This document shows positions 1 to 11,221 of a stretch of 64,000 nucleotides of DNA, piece after piece. The notes below the pieces were generated by a model that was not told where the DNA came from, searched no databases, and saw nothing but the letters and a program-made list of their open reading frames with translations. Source of the stretch: Triplophysa rosa (Eukaryota > Chordata > Actinopteri > Cypriniformes > Nemacheilidae); NCBI RefSeq assembly GCF_024868665.1, contig NC_079902.1, positions 14,477,154-14,541,153 of the forward strand. The letters are read 5' to 3'. The stretch's first letter is position 1. Every line of letters starts with the position of its first letter. Position numbers and translations under genes: made by a program.

Positions 1-229
1 GCTCAAACCGCGAACCCCAGGACGAGGAAGAGGTGGCTCGGTCTCGCTTAAAAAAGGCGAGCTGAGCACGGAGAACCCGGAAGTCAAAGACATCGCAGAG
101 TTCGCACTCTCCCTCAAGTCCCCGGGCAGCATGATCAGCCCCCAAGCATTCAAAACAAAACTCATGCTTGTCGGCATCAGAGAGGATCCGCTCACAAGGA
201 GAGACACATCTCCGATACGAGTCAGACAT
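1..229 (-). CDS. Gag-like ORF start of a DIRS-type retrotransposon (partial)
   Basis: Reading the minus strand from an ATG at 229 gives an open frame of about 76 codons that runs off the left edge. It starts MSDSYRRCVSPCERILSDAD and contains a Cys/His cluster of the form C-x2-C-x4-H followed, about 11 residues later, by C-x2-C. This is a zinc-knuckle-like arrangement expected for a nucleic-acid-binding Gag-type protein. The residues after it are charged and serine-rich (KRDRATSSSSWGSR). From memory, this N-terminus is that of the first ORF of cyprinid DIRS-like (tyrosine-recombinase) retrotransposons. The start is supported by stops upstream and by the adjoining untranslated leader. No stop or frameshift is visible in the part present, so the copy may be fairly young. 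Family assignment is by recognition, not by a search. Confidence 0.62.
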   Translation of the reverse strand, partial: MSDSYRRCVSPCERILSDADKHEFCFECLGADHAARGLEGECELCDVFDFRVLRAQLAFFKRDRATSSSSWGSRFE

Positions 230-612
230 GGTAAGGTCTTCTCCTCTTAGTTAACACTAGGTTAAGTGACAAAAAGTGCTTAGACACTAGCGAAAAATTA
301 TATTACTTGCAACTCTTGCAATAAACTTTATCAAATATATAAGGGAGACTTCTCCCTCACAACACAGACGAAGACACAACGCACACAAAGCGGTCCTTGA
401 AGACAAAAGAACCTGAAGACGTGTCCGCTTTCACGCGTATTTATAACCTGCAGGTGCTGGTGTAATTAGCCACGTCACCTGCCGAGGTTATTTAAAGCCA
501 AAAAATGTTGGCGTGTTTGACACACGTGCTTCACAACCGGTCGAACAAAGACTGTTCTCCCATAGCGTTTGAAATGCAGCATCAAGTGTAGCTTTTGAAA
601 GGGAACTTCCTA
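1..612 (-). mobile_element. 5' end of a DIRS-type retrotransposon, continuing beyond the window
   Basis: The Gag-like frame is preceded, on the minus strand, by roughly 380 bases of leader rich in short GC-containing words. The outer edge appears to lie near 606-612, where the minus strand reads GTTCCCTTTCAAAAG. Motifs such as CCCATAGCG (about 560-568) recur in terminal regions of cyprinid DIRS-like elements as I remember them. The outer boundary is approximate because no partner terminus is in the window. Confidence 0.55.
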
Positions 613-1853
613 AGAAATGCTGCTATTTTCACTTAGTGTAAACAGAACTTACTACTATTTAAACTTAGTGTAAATAACATCTAGTGCAAATAGCTGCTGC
701 CTATTTTTATATACTGGACTACTGAAATTGAAACCTTGTGCGAACTATACAGTGGTCTTTGTGGAACGGTGTTTCATCTTATGGGATGTCGAAACATTTA
801 GCCAGTTAGTGTCGTCCCTTGTGTCACTGTAGCTGATCGTAATATTTATCTTTCCAGAAAGTGCTGTGAGTCTGCCCTAGGGAGAAATAGTTACTTAGTG
901 CTGAGGACACCTCAATGTACGCTGAGCAATTTGCAGGTTTTTGTTTGTTTAGTTAGTAGTGTAGTGTAGTGTGTGCACTATTGAGGGGATGTAAGTGTGG
1001 CATTTTGGGGCCAGGTACCTGCAGCCTCAGAAAGGAATAGAAAGTAACAACTTAATGTCACAGAAAAACAGATGTTCACAAAACAAAATGGAGGAAACAC
1101 ATTCCAGCCCTCAGTAAATGTAACCTGGCTTCACCTTATAAAAGCGCTTGTACAGCAGAAGGGAAAAGAGTTAAATAACATTTGTCTCATTGCTACAATG
1201 ACTTTCCAGCACAAACCCCAGTCAACCTCAAAAAGGTTGTGTAAAGAGATGTCTAAGTTTAACATTCTAAGAGTGCATCACTTCTTTCTCAGTCCCTGCA
1301 TTCCATTACCACTAAAAGAAATGCCACCCGTAAGATCTCCAACAGTAAGAGATGAGAAAGACAGACGATCAAAGGAAAAGAAAAAATGAGCCATATTGAT
1401 TGTTTATTTTTCTCCCTCTTGTTAGCCCTTTTCAGTCTTTTTGCCATCTCTTTCTGCTGTTGTGTTTTTTTAGGACAGAACTGTTTCTGAGACAATAACT
1501 CATTGTAGTTGCTAATTTTTCTGACCACATCAGAGAAGCTTCTCAACATTTCTCTACAACATTTAACACCTTTTTCTTTGGTTTCATCTAGAAGTGGATT
1601 AATTTTCTCAACAGAGAAGTTCCTCTTAGCATATCAGACAAATGTGACCAGTGTTTATTGTCTCTAATGCCCCTATCAGTACAGAGAGAGCTAATCTAGC
1701 TCTTCCTTTGACCCAGCTGCCTGTACCACATCTGTTTCTAACCAGCTCAGGCTGTTTAGAGGTTTTCGTCTGCTGGAGTGTATAGCAGAGTTATCTCAGA
1801 AAACAAAATACACTCACTCACACCAATATACTCTGTTCTTCCTACTAGCACAT

Positions 1854-1855
<2 letters not shown>
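613..1855. other. Unassigned AT-rich sequence
   Basis: No gene or clear transposon is visible. Around 630-700 the word ACTTAGTGTAAA or a close variant recurs, which may be the end of a degraded repeat. Short open frames on both strands have no protein-like composition. Confidence 0.4.

Positions 1856-1856
<1 letters not shown>

Positions 1857-1912
<56 letters not shown>
1857..1912. repeat. (AG)n microsatellite
   Basis: An almost perfect run of AG dinucleotides, about 28 units, ending in AGGAAGAGAC. It creates a meaningless serine/leucine-repeat frame on the minus strand. Confidence 0.97.
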
Positions 1913-1915
<3 letters not shown>

Positions 1916-1938
1916 GAGACATTCAATCTGTCTTTACC

Positions 1939-2280
1939 AGTGCTTGAAGTGGGCTGGTACACACCGGTATGCAGTACCAGCACTTCTATATTTTAATCTT
2001 TAGCGTACCCATATTTTTTGTGTACGGGCACTTCTCACATGTTGCTGGTGCTTTGCCACTCCGAGTCAAAGCGTCATATGGGTGATTAATACTAATGACA
2101 TCACACCACAGGGAGGAAGCGCTTGTGCCACATTCCAGACAACTGGAATTTTGGATATTCCCACCTCAAATACGGAACATGGGACCTCTGAACTCGGGTC
2201 AGATCAAGCAACCACGACCCCAGGAAAACGTGTCATTTTAAGTCACGCCCAAGATGCTAATAGCGCATAGCTCCCTAATG
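1939..2280 (+). mobile_element. Probable DNA-transposon fragment
   Basis: The start AGTGCTTGAAGTGGGCTGG, followed by GGTACACACCGGTATGCAGT, resembles a dispersed cyprinid repeat that I recall with the same opening. The block is more GC-rich than its flanks. I found no matching opposite terminus or target duplication, so both ends are approximate. Confidence 0.3.
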
Positions 2281-2699
2281 TAAAAACGTGAAACAAATTG
2301 AAACAAGTTCTCCTGTAAGTTTTATTGATAAATACAAATTATAAATGTCTTTTTGAAGCTCTTTAATATGCAGTGACGCGTGATTGACTTGAACGCATTG
2401 GTGGTGTAAACCCAAACAGTATAACTAACTTGTAATGGAAAGTACGTGGTACTCAAAATGTGCCAAAAAGTTGAACTAACTATTATTTTTGAGTTCATTC
2501 AACATCTATCAGAGATTTAAGTTGACAGTAAATATGTTTTTGAGTTTTTACAACTAAAGTTTAGAGTTAATGGGACTTGAAAAAATAGATTCAACCATAA
2601 TCAAATATTTCAATGTCAAACATATGCCCTCTAGTGGCGGTTTTTACCTAAATGTGACGTCATCGCTGAACGTCCACCACTCAGACGCTCAGAACACAT

Positions 2700-2856
2700 A
2701 TTTTTTCCTACTATGGTAGTCAATGGGGTCCAAGAACTGTTTGGTTAAAATCATTCTCCCAAATAGCAGAACAAAGACATTTATACAGATTTGTATCAAC
2801 TCAAAGGTGAGTAAATGAAGACAGAATTTTCATCTTTGGGTGAACTATCCCTTTAA
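2700..2856 (+). mobile_element. Right half of an Angel-like palindromic MITE
   Basis: It contains ACTATGGTAGTCAATGGGG, GTGAGTAAATGAAGACAGAA and the terminal GGTGAACTATCCCTTTAA. These are the central and right-terminal words of the MITE family that occurs eight times in this window. The left half is missing. Confidence 0.7.
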
Positions 2857-3129
2857 GAGTCAGGGATCTTACTGTGATCACTTGTGTTATGTATGCCTTG
2901 ATCAACTTTTTGACATTCATTCCATGTCAAGTTAGCATTGTTTGGTTTTGTGCTGTGTTAAACATGTTAAAAGTGCTCTGTGCACTCAGAATTCTTCAAA
3001 ACATGCACGGTAAATCACGTATTCTGCATATTTCTTAATATTATATTTCAGCATTTTCATTTTTAGTTTTTTTTTCACACTGGTAAGATAGCATTTGGTA
3101 ATTGTGTTTCAACACTTTTTTACATCCAG

Positions 3130-3436
3130 ATTGAGTAAGATTCAGAAGAGTCAGATGAGTCAGACGATTCATCAGTTGTCCTTTTGACAGTCGTCAGAGA
3201 ACTCCCAAACATTGCTCTTCAGTACAATCCAGTTAAGAGTTGTCATAAACCTGCAGAGACTCTTTGATGCTTTCCCTTTCATGCTTGGCTTAATCTATGC
3301 GTTGCATCTTTCATATCCAAAAGAGATGGCCGACACATTTGAGTTTATTCAGAAGGTTCTTTTGGGTCTTGATGATGGCAAACTTAAGCCAAGGGTGCTG
3401 GCTCTAAAGAATGACTTGCTGATTCATGTACAGTAA
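3130..3436 (+). pseudogene. Decayed 3' coding tail, resembling a multicopy teleost SAMD3-like family
   Basis: The last 55 or so codons before a TAA at 3434-3436 read like real protein: LFDAFPFMLGLIYALHLSYP at about 3260-3319, then KEMADTFEFIQKVLLGLDDG and a basic end KPRVLALKNDLLIHVQ. The pattern (small hydrophobic helix, LxYP, TFEFxQK, LKNxLL) matches, from memory, the C-terminus of proteins predicted in many fish as SAMD3-like. Upstream the reading shifts frame: a second frame carries SSVVLLTVVRELPNIALQYN before a stop, so at least one frameshift is present. A TTTTTTACATCCAG stretch ending near 3129 could be a relict splice acceptor. No more of the gene is recognisable. A transposon-borne or processed copy is as likely as a host exon. 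Confidence 0.45.
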
Positions 3437-3502
3437 TTTTCTTCTGTCACAAAGAACTTCCATCCGTCACAAAGTTTTTAAAAACTTTGGAGACAGCAGA
3501 TT

Positions 3503-3629
3503 TAACCAGGTGTGGATTTTTTTGTTGCACAGAACTGTTGTCACTGTTTTGGTTATATTTTAAAAAAAAAATTGACCTGGTGTGCCTTTTTGTTGCACAG
3601 AACTGTTGTAATGTCTCATGTTTTAAAAT
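3503..3629 (+). repeat. Two tandem copies of a ~70-bp unit
   Basis: AACCAGGTGTGGATTTTTTT and GACCTGGTGTGCCTTTTTG each lead into GTTGCACAGAACTGTTG, with starts about 70 bases apart. They lie just downstream of the decayed coding tail, as if in its former 3' untranslated region. Confidence 0.8.
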
Positions 3630-3825
3630 ACATTTTTGTACTTTGTTTACTGATTTCAGATTTGTAATTTGTACTGGCTAAGCTTTAAAATGTAGATATT
3701 TGAGTACCAGACACTTAAAAAAAAACAAGGCAATCAGTTGCCACAAAATATTTAAGTAACATTGCTACTACAATTTAAATTACATGAAATTATATAATTT
3801 AATTTAATAACATTTAAAGTTCCTT

Positions 3826-5265
3826 AAAAAACGTCTTGGTTACCGATGTAACCTCAGTTCCCTGATGGAGGGAACGAGACGTTGTGTCGAGCCGACAGGT
3901 GAGGTTCGTCCCTGAGAACCAATCGCTTCCGACTTCTTAGAAAAGGCCAATGAAAATTGGCGAATGAAATTTGCATGTAACCTACCAGTGGGTATGCAGG
4001 GGATCCCAGAGCTCTACCTGAAAGGTGGGAAGGCCCCTGCCTTCGGCCTCACAGGCGGCGGCCTTGTTTCTCTAACAGCGAGAAGCCCCTGGTACCATAA
4101 GGCCACTAGGTAAGCGCTACTTCCTCAAGCGGGGGATGCGCTACAGAGACCACTTCCTACCGGAGTTTAGTGGAGATACCAACATGGTCTCACCGATGGG
4201 GGAGAACTCATGGGAAGAATGTGCGGACTGAAGGAGTTAACCCGCGAGGTGGAGGTCCACCTAGGGAAGGTCATGGGTTACCAAGGTGGGAACCAATCAT
4301 GAGGATACATCAGACGGAACCGCCCTGCTGGGGGGTTACAACGTCCGGTAGCACTAGGTCCGGTTAGAGCTATGTTGTGGATAACTCAGTTGGTACCTGG
4401 CCTAAGGGGCAGGGCTGCTCTGCCCAGCCCGCCCACAGGAGGTGCTTGCTTAGTGATGGATGGAGTGCCTGTTCTTCACCCAGTGGGGGAAGAAGGGAGG
4501 ATAGTTAGTACGCTGACCCCCTTAGGAGAAAGTGGGGAAGGTACTGTCATAGGCGTACACCCTACAGGCCGCCAGTCTTGCCTGATGCCTGCAAGACTCG
4601 AGCCGATACCGGTTTTACGCGGAGGCTGTAAGACCTCGCGAAGGTGATGGGTGTAGCCCGTCTGCAGATGTCTGCCAGAGAGGCGCCTCGAGCCAGTGCC
4701 CACGAGGAGGCTGTACTCCGTGTGGAGAGAGCTCTCACCCAGTGGGAGCAGGCGATCTTAGGACAGGTACGCCATAGTGACGGCGTCCATGATCCAGTGC
4801 GCCAATCTCTGTTTGAGAAAGCCCTCCCTGCTGATCTCCAAAACAGACAAAGAGCTGCTCAGAGCTCCTGTGGCTCTGCGTGCGGTCCAAGCAGAGGCGC
4901 AATGCGCGTACTGGACACAACACGGATGGGGTTGGGTCTTCCTCCCCTGTGGGGAGCGCCTGTAAGTTCACCACCTGGTGTAGGGGGAGTGGTGGGAACT
5001 TTGGGCAAGTAGCCGGGCCGGGGTCTCAGGATAGCGAGAGAATCACCGGGCCCGAGTTCTAGGCAATCTGTGGACACGGAAAATGCTTTTAGGTCCGCTA
5101 CCCTCTTGAGAGCCATCCGGAGAGCCGTCTTCATCATGAGGTGAGAAAGAACATCTCCGAGGTGCTCCAGGACCGCATCAAGGTCGCAAGAGGGTACGGA
5201 GCGCGGGTGAGACAGTGCCTTCCCGCACCCCTTAGGAACCAATTGATCAGGTTGTGCTGTCCTAG
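3826..5265 (-). mobile_element. 5'-truncated DIRS-type retrotransposon
   Basis: A GC-rich block stands out sharply from AT-rich flanks. On the minus strand it holds tyrosine-recombinase remains, then a non-coding tail ending in CTCAGGGACGAACCTCACC and GAGGTTACATCGGTAACC. The terminal part includes a perfect 7-bp stem hairpin at 3857-3875 (GTTCCCT, 5-base loop, AGGGAAC). The 3' end near 3826 looks natural. The 5' side stops abruptly at about 5265 inside the recombinase region, so Gag and reverse transcriptase are missing. It is a separate copy from the element at the left edge of the window. Confidence 0.65.
4476..5242 (-). pseudogene. Tyrosine-recombinase region of a DIRS element (frameshifted)
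   Basis: Three minus-strand frames are read in order. From about 5242 the first contains VPKGCGKALSHP, LKRVADLKAFSVS, CLELGPGDS and LRPRPGYLPKVP. From about 4974 a second frame contains CPVRALRLCLDRTQSHRSSE then QLFVCFGD. From about 4703 the third and neighbouring frames contain ARGASLADICR and FARSYSLRVKPVSARVLQ. This series (ALSVS, FGPxD, PKV, PVRALRxYxxRT, SEQLFVCFG, ..FYxLDV) is characteristic of the C-terminal tyrosine recombinase of DIRS1-like elements. At least two frameshifts separate the segments, and the region before VPKG is missing, so it is non-functional. The enzyme would normally integrate the circular cDNA without making target duplications. Confidence 0.65.
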
Positions 5266-5562
5266 AGACTTAAAATTTAAAAATTTAAATAAAAAAAAAA
5301 GTAAAAATTTTGATTTATGTAAGAGGATTTTTTTTATTACTTAAGTGAAGTAATTAAAGTTGTCAGTACTCAAAACTTTGAGTTGCATTAAATTAATATG
5401 AACCAAACACTAAATATATATTTTGTATATTTATAATTTATAGTTACTCAAAATAACTAGCTATATGCTTACTGATGATATTTACGTTTGCAAACTTAAA
5501 AATAGAGGCAATCAGTTACCTCAAATTTTTTGAGTTAGTAGAACTTATCCGGGTTTACAGTG

Positions 5563-7724
5563 AGAACAATCACGCAATTTCTCATAATAATCCCTTATAC
5601 TTCTTAATACCACAAATTTTCCATCTCTGCGATTACACTTAGCAAACATAGTGTTGTCTTTATTGAAACTGCATACTTCAGACTTACAGTACTTCATACT
5701 AAAAATAATTTCAGATGGTTTACAGGTAGGTTTTGCATCTACCAGGAGGGGTTCAATGAGACGTGCTGTGGTCTGCTTTTCTGAGTAAACTATACCAGAG
5801 CCTTGACACACTTTTTGTCACAAGGGCACATTTCTTTCTTCCTCATCCTTTATACATTCACCTGCTGCAGTCTTAGCTTACACTTCCCTGGTTTCTTCAC
5901 AGAAGGTTTATTTTTTTGTCTGTAGCTAATGTAAACTCTCCACACTGGTGTTCATATAGTATGAACTGCAAACATATGAACACTCAAAACACTTACTAAC
6001 CATAAACCATTAAAGACTTGATTCACTCCATCATGAAACTAGCATGGACTTGTTCAAAAACCTGAAAAACTCCTGAATAACATGGTTGATTTCAATGCCA
6101 AGCTCTTATTCCCAAATCTGAACAGCACATCTCCAAATCCTGACTCCACAGCAGAGTAAAAGATATGACACGGCTCACCTGGGAGTGATGCATTCATCCA
6201 TCGACAGTAACTAAACATTCGCTATTAGTCAACTTATTACTCTGTCAAATACAATATTAGCATTTGCAGAGTCAGCAATACAAAACAGTTTTAGAAATTA
6301 GATTCAAACTTTTCTCACTGGTATAGAGTTCCTCTAGTATAAAAGGGAGAGAGCAGGAGAAAGAGAGCGATACTTGACAAAAGCGCCATGCTTATCAGCA
6401 CCAACAGCCTCTCTCAATATGTGCAGGTCATTAAAATGTGTTTACTGTAGAGATTTCATAAAAAGCTCTGTAGGTTTATATGCTTGCACACACACAGTAC
6501 CTGACATTGAAGTCCTGCTCTTGCCTGTTGTCTCTGTGTCTACAGTGCGGGTATCTGAAAGATAGAAAAAAGAGAGTGTGACCTTGCACCCGAATCATAC
6601 CAATCAGTCTTTACTTTTTCATGCACATACAATCCTTCAAACCACTCTTATATTATGCATGCCTGGATTTGTTGAGAATTACAGTGGATTCGATGAAACC
6701 CACAGTTTTAAAAAACCCAGAATACAGTTGGGTAATAGAGCATCTATGATTTGAAAGCATTGTGGCTCTGTATCCAAGTCACATTACTGTTGCCCGTATT
6801 GCCTGTGGGAGTTTGTTTAGATCTGAGAAGATCAATCTGAGCCCAAAACACTTTTTTTAGTCCAGCAGTCTCTTCACTTCAGTTTGGCATTTCAAACTGT
6901 GAGTTTGTGGCTGATTACACACCAAAATGAAGGAATGCGAGGTCATGCGTAAATTTGAAGGGGGCAGGAAAAGAAGATGTTGTTTCACACCCACTAAATG
7001 TCATGTGATAAACGCAATATTTTATGAAGTGCTGTGCCGTGAGTATTAACATAATTTCTTTTGTCATTCTTTTCAGTGCAAACATGCATCCTTTCTATTT
7101 AAATAAGACCTTATTCAGAAAACTTGATGTTATTTGCTTAGCAGTAACTATATAGTTCTTGCAGCCAACCCAGTACATATTTTTATATCTCTCTTATTTG
7201 TTCAGGTTATTTTAGTTTACTAAAATATGAAAACTTTGAAAATATTTCAGTTAATTGAAATAAAATAAAAAATATTGGCCTTAAAAATAATTGGAAAAAC
7301 CTCAACCAAATGAAAAATTGAAATACTGACTCTGAAATAAACTGAAACAAATTGAAGGCACTTAAATTATAAAAATAAACAAAATTTAAATAAAAATAAA
7401 ATAAATTAATCTTATTTTTTTATATATTTGCTAAATAATACTAAAATTAACAAACACTAAAAAAATCTAATTTAAAATATTAATACAAATAAATGAAACA
7501 AAACTATAATTACTCTGGTCCCAGTTCAGGGCATGAATTACTTGAAAGCATGACTAAACCGCTGATGTTTAAAGTCTCTACTTTAAAACTAAAAGGATTG
7601 ATGAAAAATTCTCTAAAACAGCTGAAATAGCCTAAAAGTATGATGCAAAAAAGTTACTGGTTGCATTCTAAAAAAACTGAAGCTTATCTATCATTTTTTA
7701 AATAAATAAAATAAAACACATATT
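5563..7724. other. Unassigned sequence with an A/T-rich tract
   Basis: No gene is recognised. From about 7230 to 7510 the sequence is nearly pure A/T with repeated AAATAAA and AAAATAAA words (low complexity). The rest looks like ordinary single-copy non-coding DNA. Confidence 0.4.
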
Positions 7725-8529
7725 CACTGTAAAAACGGCAATTAATTAAATGTTGGAAGGGCAAAAATATAAGTTGAACCAATATTCTTGTTCAGGCTTA
7801 GTTAGGAGGACATATTATTTTAAGTTAGCATAAATATATTTTAAAAACATTAAATGAAGGGTTATTTTCAAATCCAGTCAACATTCAGTTGGCTGAACTA
7901 ATTAAGACAAATCTAGTCCATATATGGACTTAAGACAGCTATACTGTATATTTCATGCAGTAAAATGCCCATAATACTGTTATTCGGTCATGAAATGTAG
8001 TTTTAAGAGTTGTTCTGGCACGAATGTATCTGTTTTAAGTTCAAATATGCGGTCGGTTAATAAAGATAGCGTCTATTTGAAAATTTGCTGGGACGCTTTC
8101 GAAGAGTGAGCTCCAGGCGATCACCGGGCGTTCAGTGCTCATGTACCCCGCCTAACGCAGCCTCACCTCGGACAAGTGCCTCTGAAATTTATCGCTGGCT
8201 CTGATGTCTCTGTGGTGTTTAAACATGGGATTTAATTCATTTTGGCTATATCTAAAGGGCAATTTTTGGTCTTATAAAGCTAGCATTGTCTCCTGGGCAA
8301 ATCGTTTTGACTTAGGCAAAGTTAACATTCATAACTTTGATCTTTTCTTTAACTTTAGTCTGAAGGAGTGGATGGAGAAATAGTCCCCAATATACCACAA
8401 CTGAAATAAACCTTCTTCTGAATATATATATTTAGATGAATATTTAGGAGAACATATATGTGTGTGTACATTTGTGAGAGTGTCTGCTATTGAATTTAAG
8501 ATGTCTTTAGTCGGAAGGATCAATGCTCA

Positions 8530-8817
8530 TTCGGGATCAATCCGCACATAATTGCCGGTGTCACTTTCCGCAGGTTTCACACAAGTCAGCCAGCTCGACA
8601 AAGTTGGGCCAACAAGATGCAAGAGCTACAGAATGTGCTCCCGTGGCAGGCTAAATTTGTGTAGAATTTTCTCTTCTGACATGGTAGCCAGGGCACTAAA
8701 ATGTTCTCTAATGAAATTGTGCAAATACACTAACTGGCTCTGTGGACAGCGCCGTCTTTGATTTAAGACAACTATTCGCTTTAATGTCTCAAATGTAATG
8801 TCTGTCAACAGGAGCAC
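8530..8817 (-). pseudogene. Possible Harbinger-type transposase N-terminal remnant
   Basis: The minus strand gives an open run containing FETLKRIVVLNQRRRCPQ, then LVYLHNFIREHFSALATMSE and EKILHKFSLPREHIL. A stop follows, and in the same frame LLHLVGPTLSSWL. The pattern 'acidic - I - x - FxLPREHIL - x - LLxLVGPTL' resembles the helical segment preceding the DDE domain of PIF/Harbinger (HARBI1-like) transposases. After GPTL the resemblance is lost, and no DDE motifs are visible. It could be chance; the internal stop shows it is not functional. Confidence 0.35.
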
Positions 8818-8960
8818 TTAACCATGTACTGTATGTTCAGTCTATATGAGAAGTGATTGGTATGAATTAAAAGCTATGTCTTGGTTTATTTGTGTTTACT
8901 TTTTGTGACTTGAAAGATCAGTTAATATTTTTTGGTAACAACCCCAATGTGCAATTATTA

Positions 8961-9242
8961 ATAACTAGTTCCACAGAATTTTCTAGTTAAAATTCTCAAA
9001 TAATAAGAATTCATTGAAGTAACGAATAAAACGTAGGGCAAAACACTTAAATTTTAATTGACAGAATCTTTGCTGTATGTTTTCAAATATTAAACTAATT
9101 AAAACACTTTAGTTGAATGAACTATAAAACTAGTTGAGCAAGCATACTTGAGTCAAGTTTGGGCCAACTAAAAATAGCAATTCAAGTAGCACTTTGGGGA
9201 TATAAATTGAGTGAACGTAAAGTTTCTGTGGAACTAGTTACT
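8961..9242. repeat. Inverted repeat, ~20-bp arms about 240 bp apart
   Basis: ATAACTAGTTCCACAGAAT (8961-8979) reappears as its reverse complement at 9224-9242 with one or two changes. The enclosed sequence also has scattered self-complementary words. It is probably the internal hairpin of a MITE at the right side of the 7.7-9.3 kb block. Confidence 0.7.
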
Positions 9243-9284
9243 AAATAATAATTAGTTGAAACAACTTGAAATTTTTTACAGTGT

Positions 9285-11221
9285 AGTTTTAGCTACAAAA
9301 GAACCTCTAAAACCTCAATTTGCTTGAGTTATTACATTTCTGTGGTCTCTGATTAAAATGTGTCCTGTGGAGAACAATCTACAGCCAAAATATGATTGGC
9401 AAACACTCTGGGAAAAAGCAACAATTTGTTCTATAGTGAAACACCATAAACTTCAAATAAGCTCACATCAAGTATGTGTAATTGATCCGTTTGGCTAATG
9501 TACAACCAATCCAAAACATCAGTTCCACATTTTAGACTTTCTGGTATAAAAATCCTTGACAGACCCACATCATCCCAATCTCTTCCCTGCCTGGTGTCCT
9601 ACAAGATAAGGCTGACCTTGTTTAGAAGTTCCCATTCGGAGATTGTGAGATGCTGTTACTTTGAAGAGGTTTGCCACAGATTGTGGCAGTTGATGGCAGT
9701 GGGGCGCTGATTGCAGAAGGAGAGAGGGCATTTAATTTAGACCCTAACCAGCCCCTCCATCTTTCCACCACACAGGGAGTTAATCAGCACTTAAACAATG
9801 AATCTGGTGACAAGGGTGAAGAAAAAAGAGAAGGGGACAAGCAATGGTGGAGACAAGGGGAAATGGGAAAACAGGGACAGAGAGGGGGTGGATTAAAGGG
9901 ATGGATAAATACAATAATAGACAACCTGATGGACAGAGAGATTAGCTTTCAAATTATAGCAGTCACAAGGGGGTCTAGCATTGGACCATTACTCTGCACT
10001 CCAGCAACCACTGGTTTTGTTCGAGTTTTTCCTGCATTGTAAACCATAGAGCCTCACGGACTCCTGCAAGCTGCCTTTCCTGCCTCTGAAATCTTTTCCC
10101 CTCCCTCTCCGCTCACTTCCCCTCTGCTGATTCCTCATTCCACTCTTTCTTCCACTGGGCAGATTGTGAGCTGTGTGGGGTACTCAAAGTCCCAGCGTGT
10201 GTCTCCAGAGTCGGTTTTTGGTGTAATGGCTGGTTGAACTAGCAGACTGCAGGAGAGCTGGACTAACGCAGTGGTAGGGGAATGCTTGTAAACCCTTTAG
10301 AGTTTTCTGTAGTCTTGTAACAATGTGACCTTAAATGTAAACTCATCCTTATGTCGGATTCGATTTAACACAAAATCATTCACAATAATATTGGTTTTAA
10401 CCAGAAAATCCTACATACTGTATAGGCTTTAAGTAATTTTAGCCCATTTATCTTTTATCTGAAAAGACCACCTCAGGTCTATAATACCTTGAGAATGTTA
10501 TTTGTAGGGTCATTATTCATCTCAATGGCAGATATCTGGGAACTCAGAACCCCTCCTGCTCTCGAGTCCTTTGTAACTACAATTATTGTTCAACTTTTTT
10601 TTATCAAAGGTACAAATCATTTTGTTTTCGCAAGGAGCATTCAAAATCCATTTGGCTCAAAAATCCAAGAGGGAACATGGCCTCCAGTTTGAAGAGACAT
10701 GATGTTTTTAAGAATATGATTCAGTGTTCCCTAATGTCTGCCAGCTCTCTGGACCCTGAGGCTGCAGCCCCAAATCATTATACTATAATCATCATGCATC
10801 ATGGTTAGGACAAGATCCAGTTGTTGTAATGCATTGCTTGTTCCAAATATAATGTTTTTCATTTATGCCAAAAAATTCAAATTCCATCTGTGCTCTGTGT
10901 ATTTTCTGAAAACCTTGAGACTGATGCCAATATTTGTTTGTGCGTGGGTGAGATAGAGAGATATTTTAGCTCTGTCCAGTGTTTTTTAATTTCCTGCAGG
11001 ACAAAGAGATGCAGACCCTGTGGTTCTTTGAAACCTATTTCCTGGAATAAACAGCTCTTAGAAAGTTAATGCTGGTTGACTAGAATAACAGTGGTTGACA
11101 TCTTTTTTATTTGTGTGCTAACCGCAATCGCAGTTAAAGTATACAAGTAATAATTTTGAAACCTATTTTATTACCCTGTTTTTGACATTCTCCAAATTCA
11201 TTGAACATTAAAGTACATTTT
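9285..11221. other. Unassigned, apparently single-copy sequence
   Basis: No reliable gene or repeat is seen. Short frames at 9498-10042 are not protein-like. The stretch at 9690-9900 is purine-rich on the plus strand, and 10060-10160 is pyrimidine-rich. Confidence 0.4.

Larger units (their letters stand above)
2401..5562. mobile_element. Possible composite element bounded by GTAAACCC inverted ends
   Basis: The left side reads GTGTAAACCCAAACAGTATA then ACTAACTT (from 2405). The right side on the minus strand reads CACTGTAAACCCGGATAAG then TTCTACTAACTC (from 5562). These look like diverged terminal inverted repeats. Between them lie a MITE half, a decayed protein tail and a DIRS fragment, which would be later insertions or cargo. 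No target duplication is clear, so pairing the two ends is inference. Confidence 0.3.
7725..9284 (-). mobile_element. Possible Harbinger-like element with CACTGTAAAAA ends
   Basis: The left side reads CACTGTAAAAACGGCAATTA (from 7725) and the right side on the minus strand reads CACTGTAAAAAATTTCAAG (from 9283). Only the first 11 bases match convincingly. Inside lie a CpG-rich stretch at about 8090-8190 and, on the minus strand, a possible transposase remnant. A matching target duplication is not evident. The two ends might instead belong to two neighbouring small elements. Confidence 0.35.

Noticed and set aside
4170..5012. Three plus-strand frames of 65-122 codons in a GC-rich block
   Set aside because: They lie antisense to the tyrosine-recombinase remains on the minus strand, which carry the recognisable motifs.
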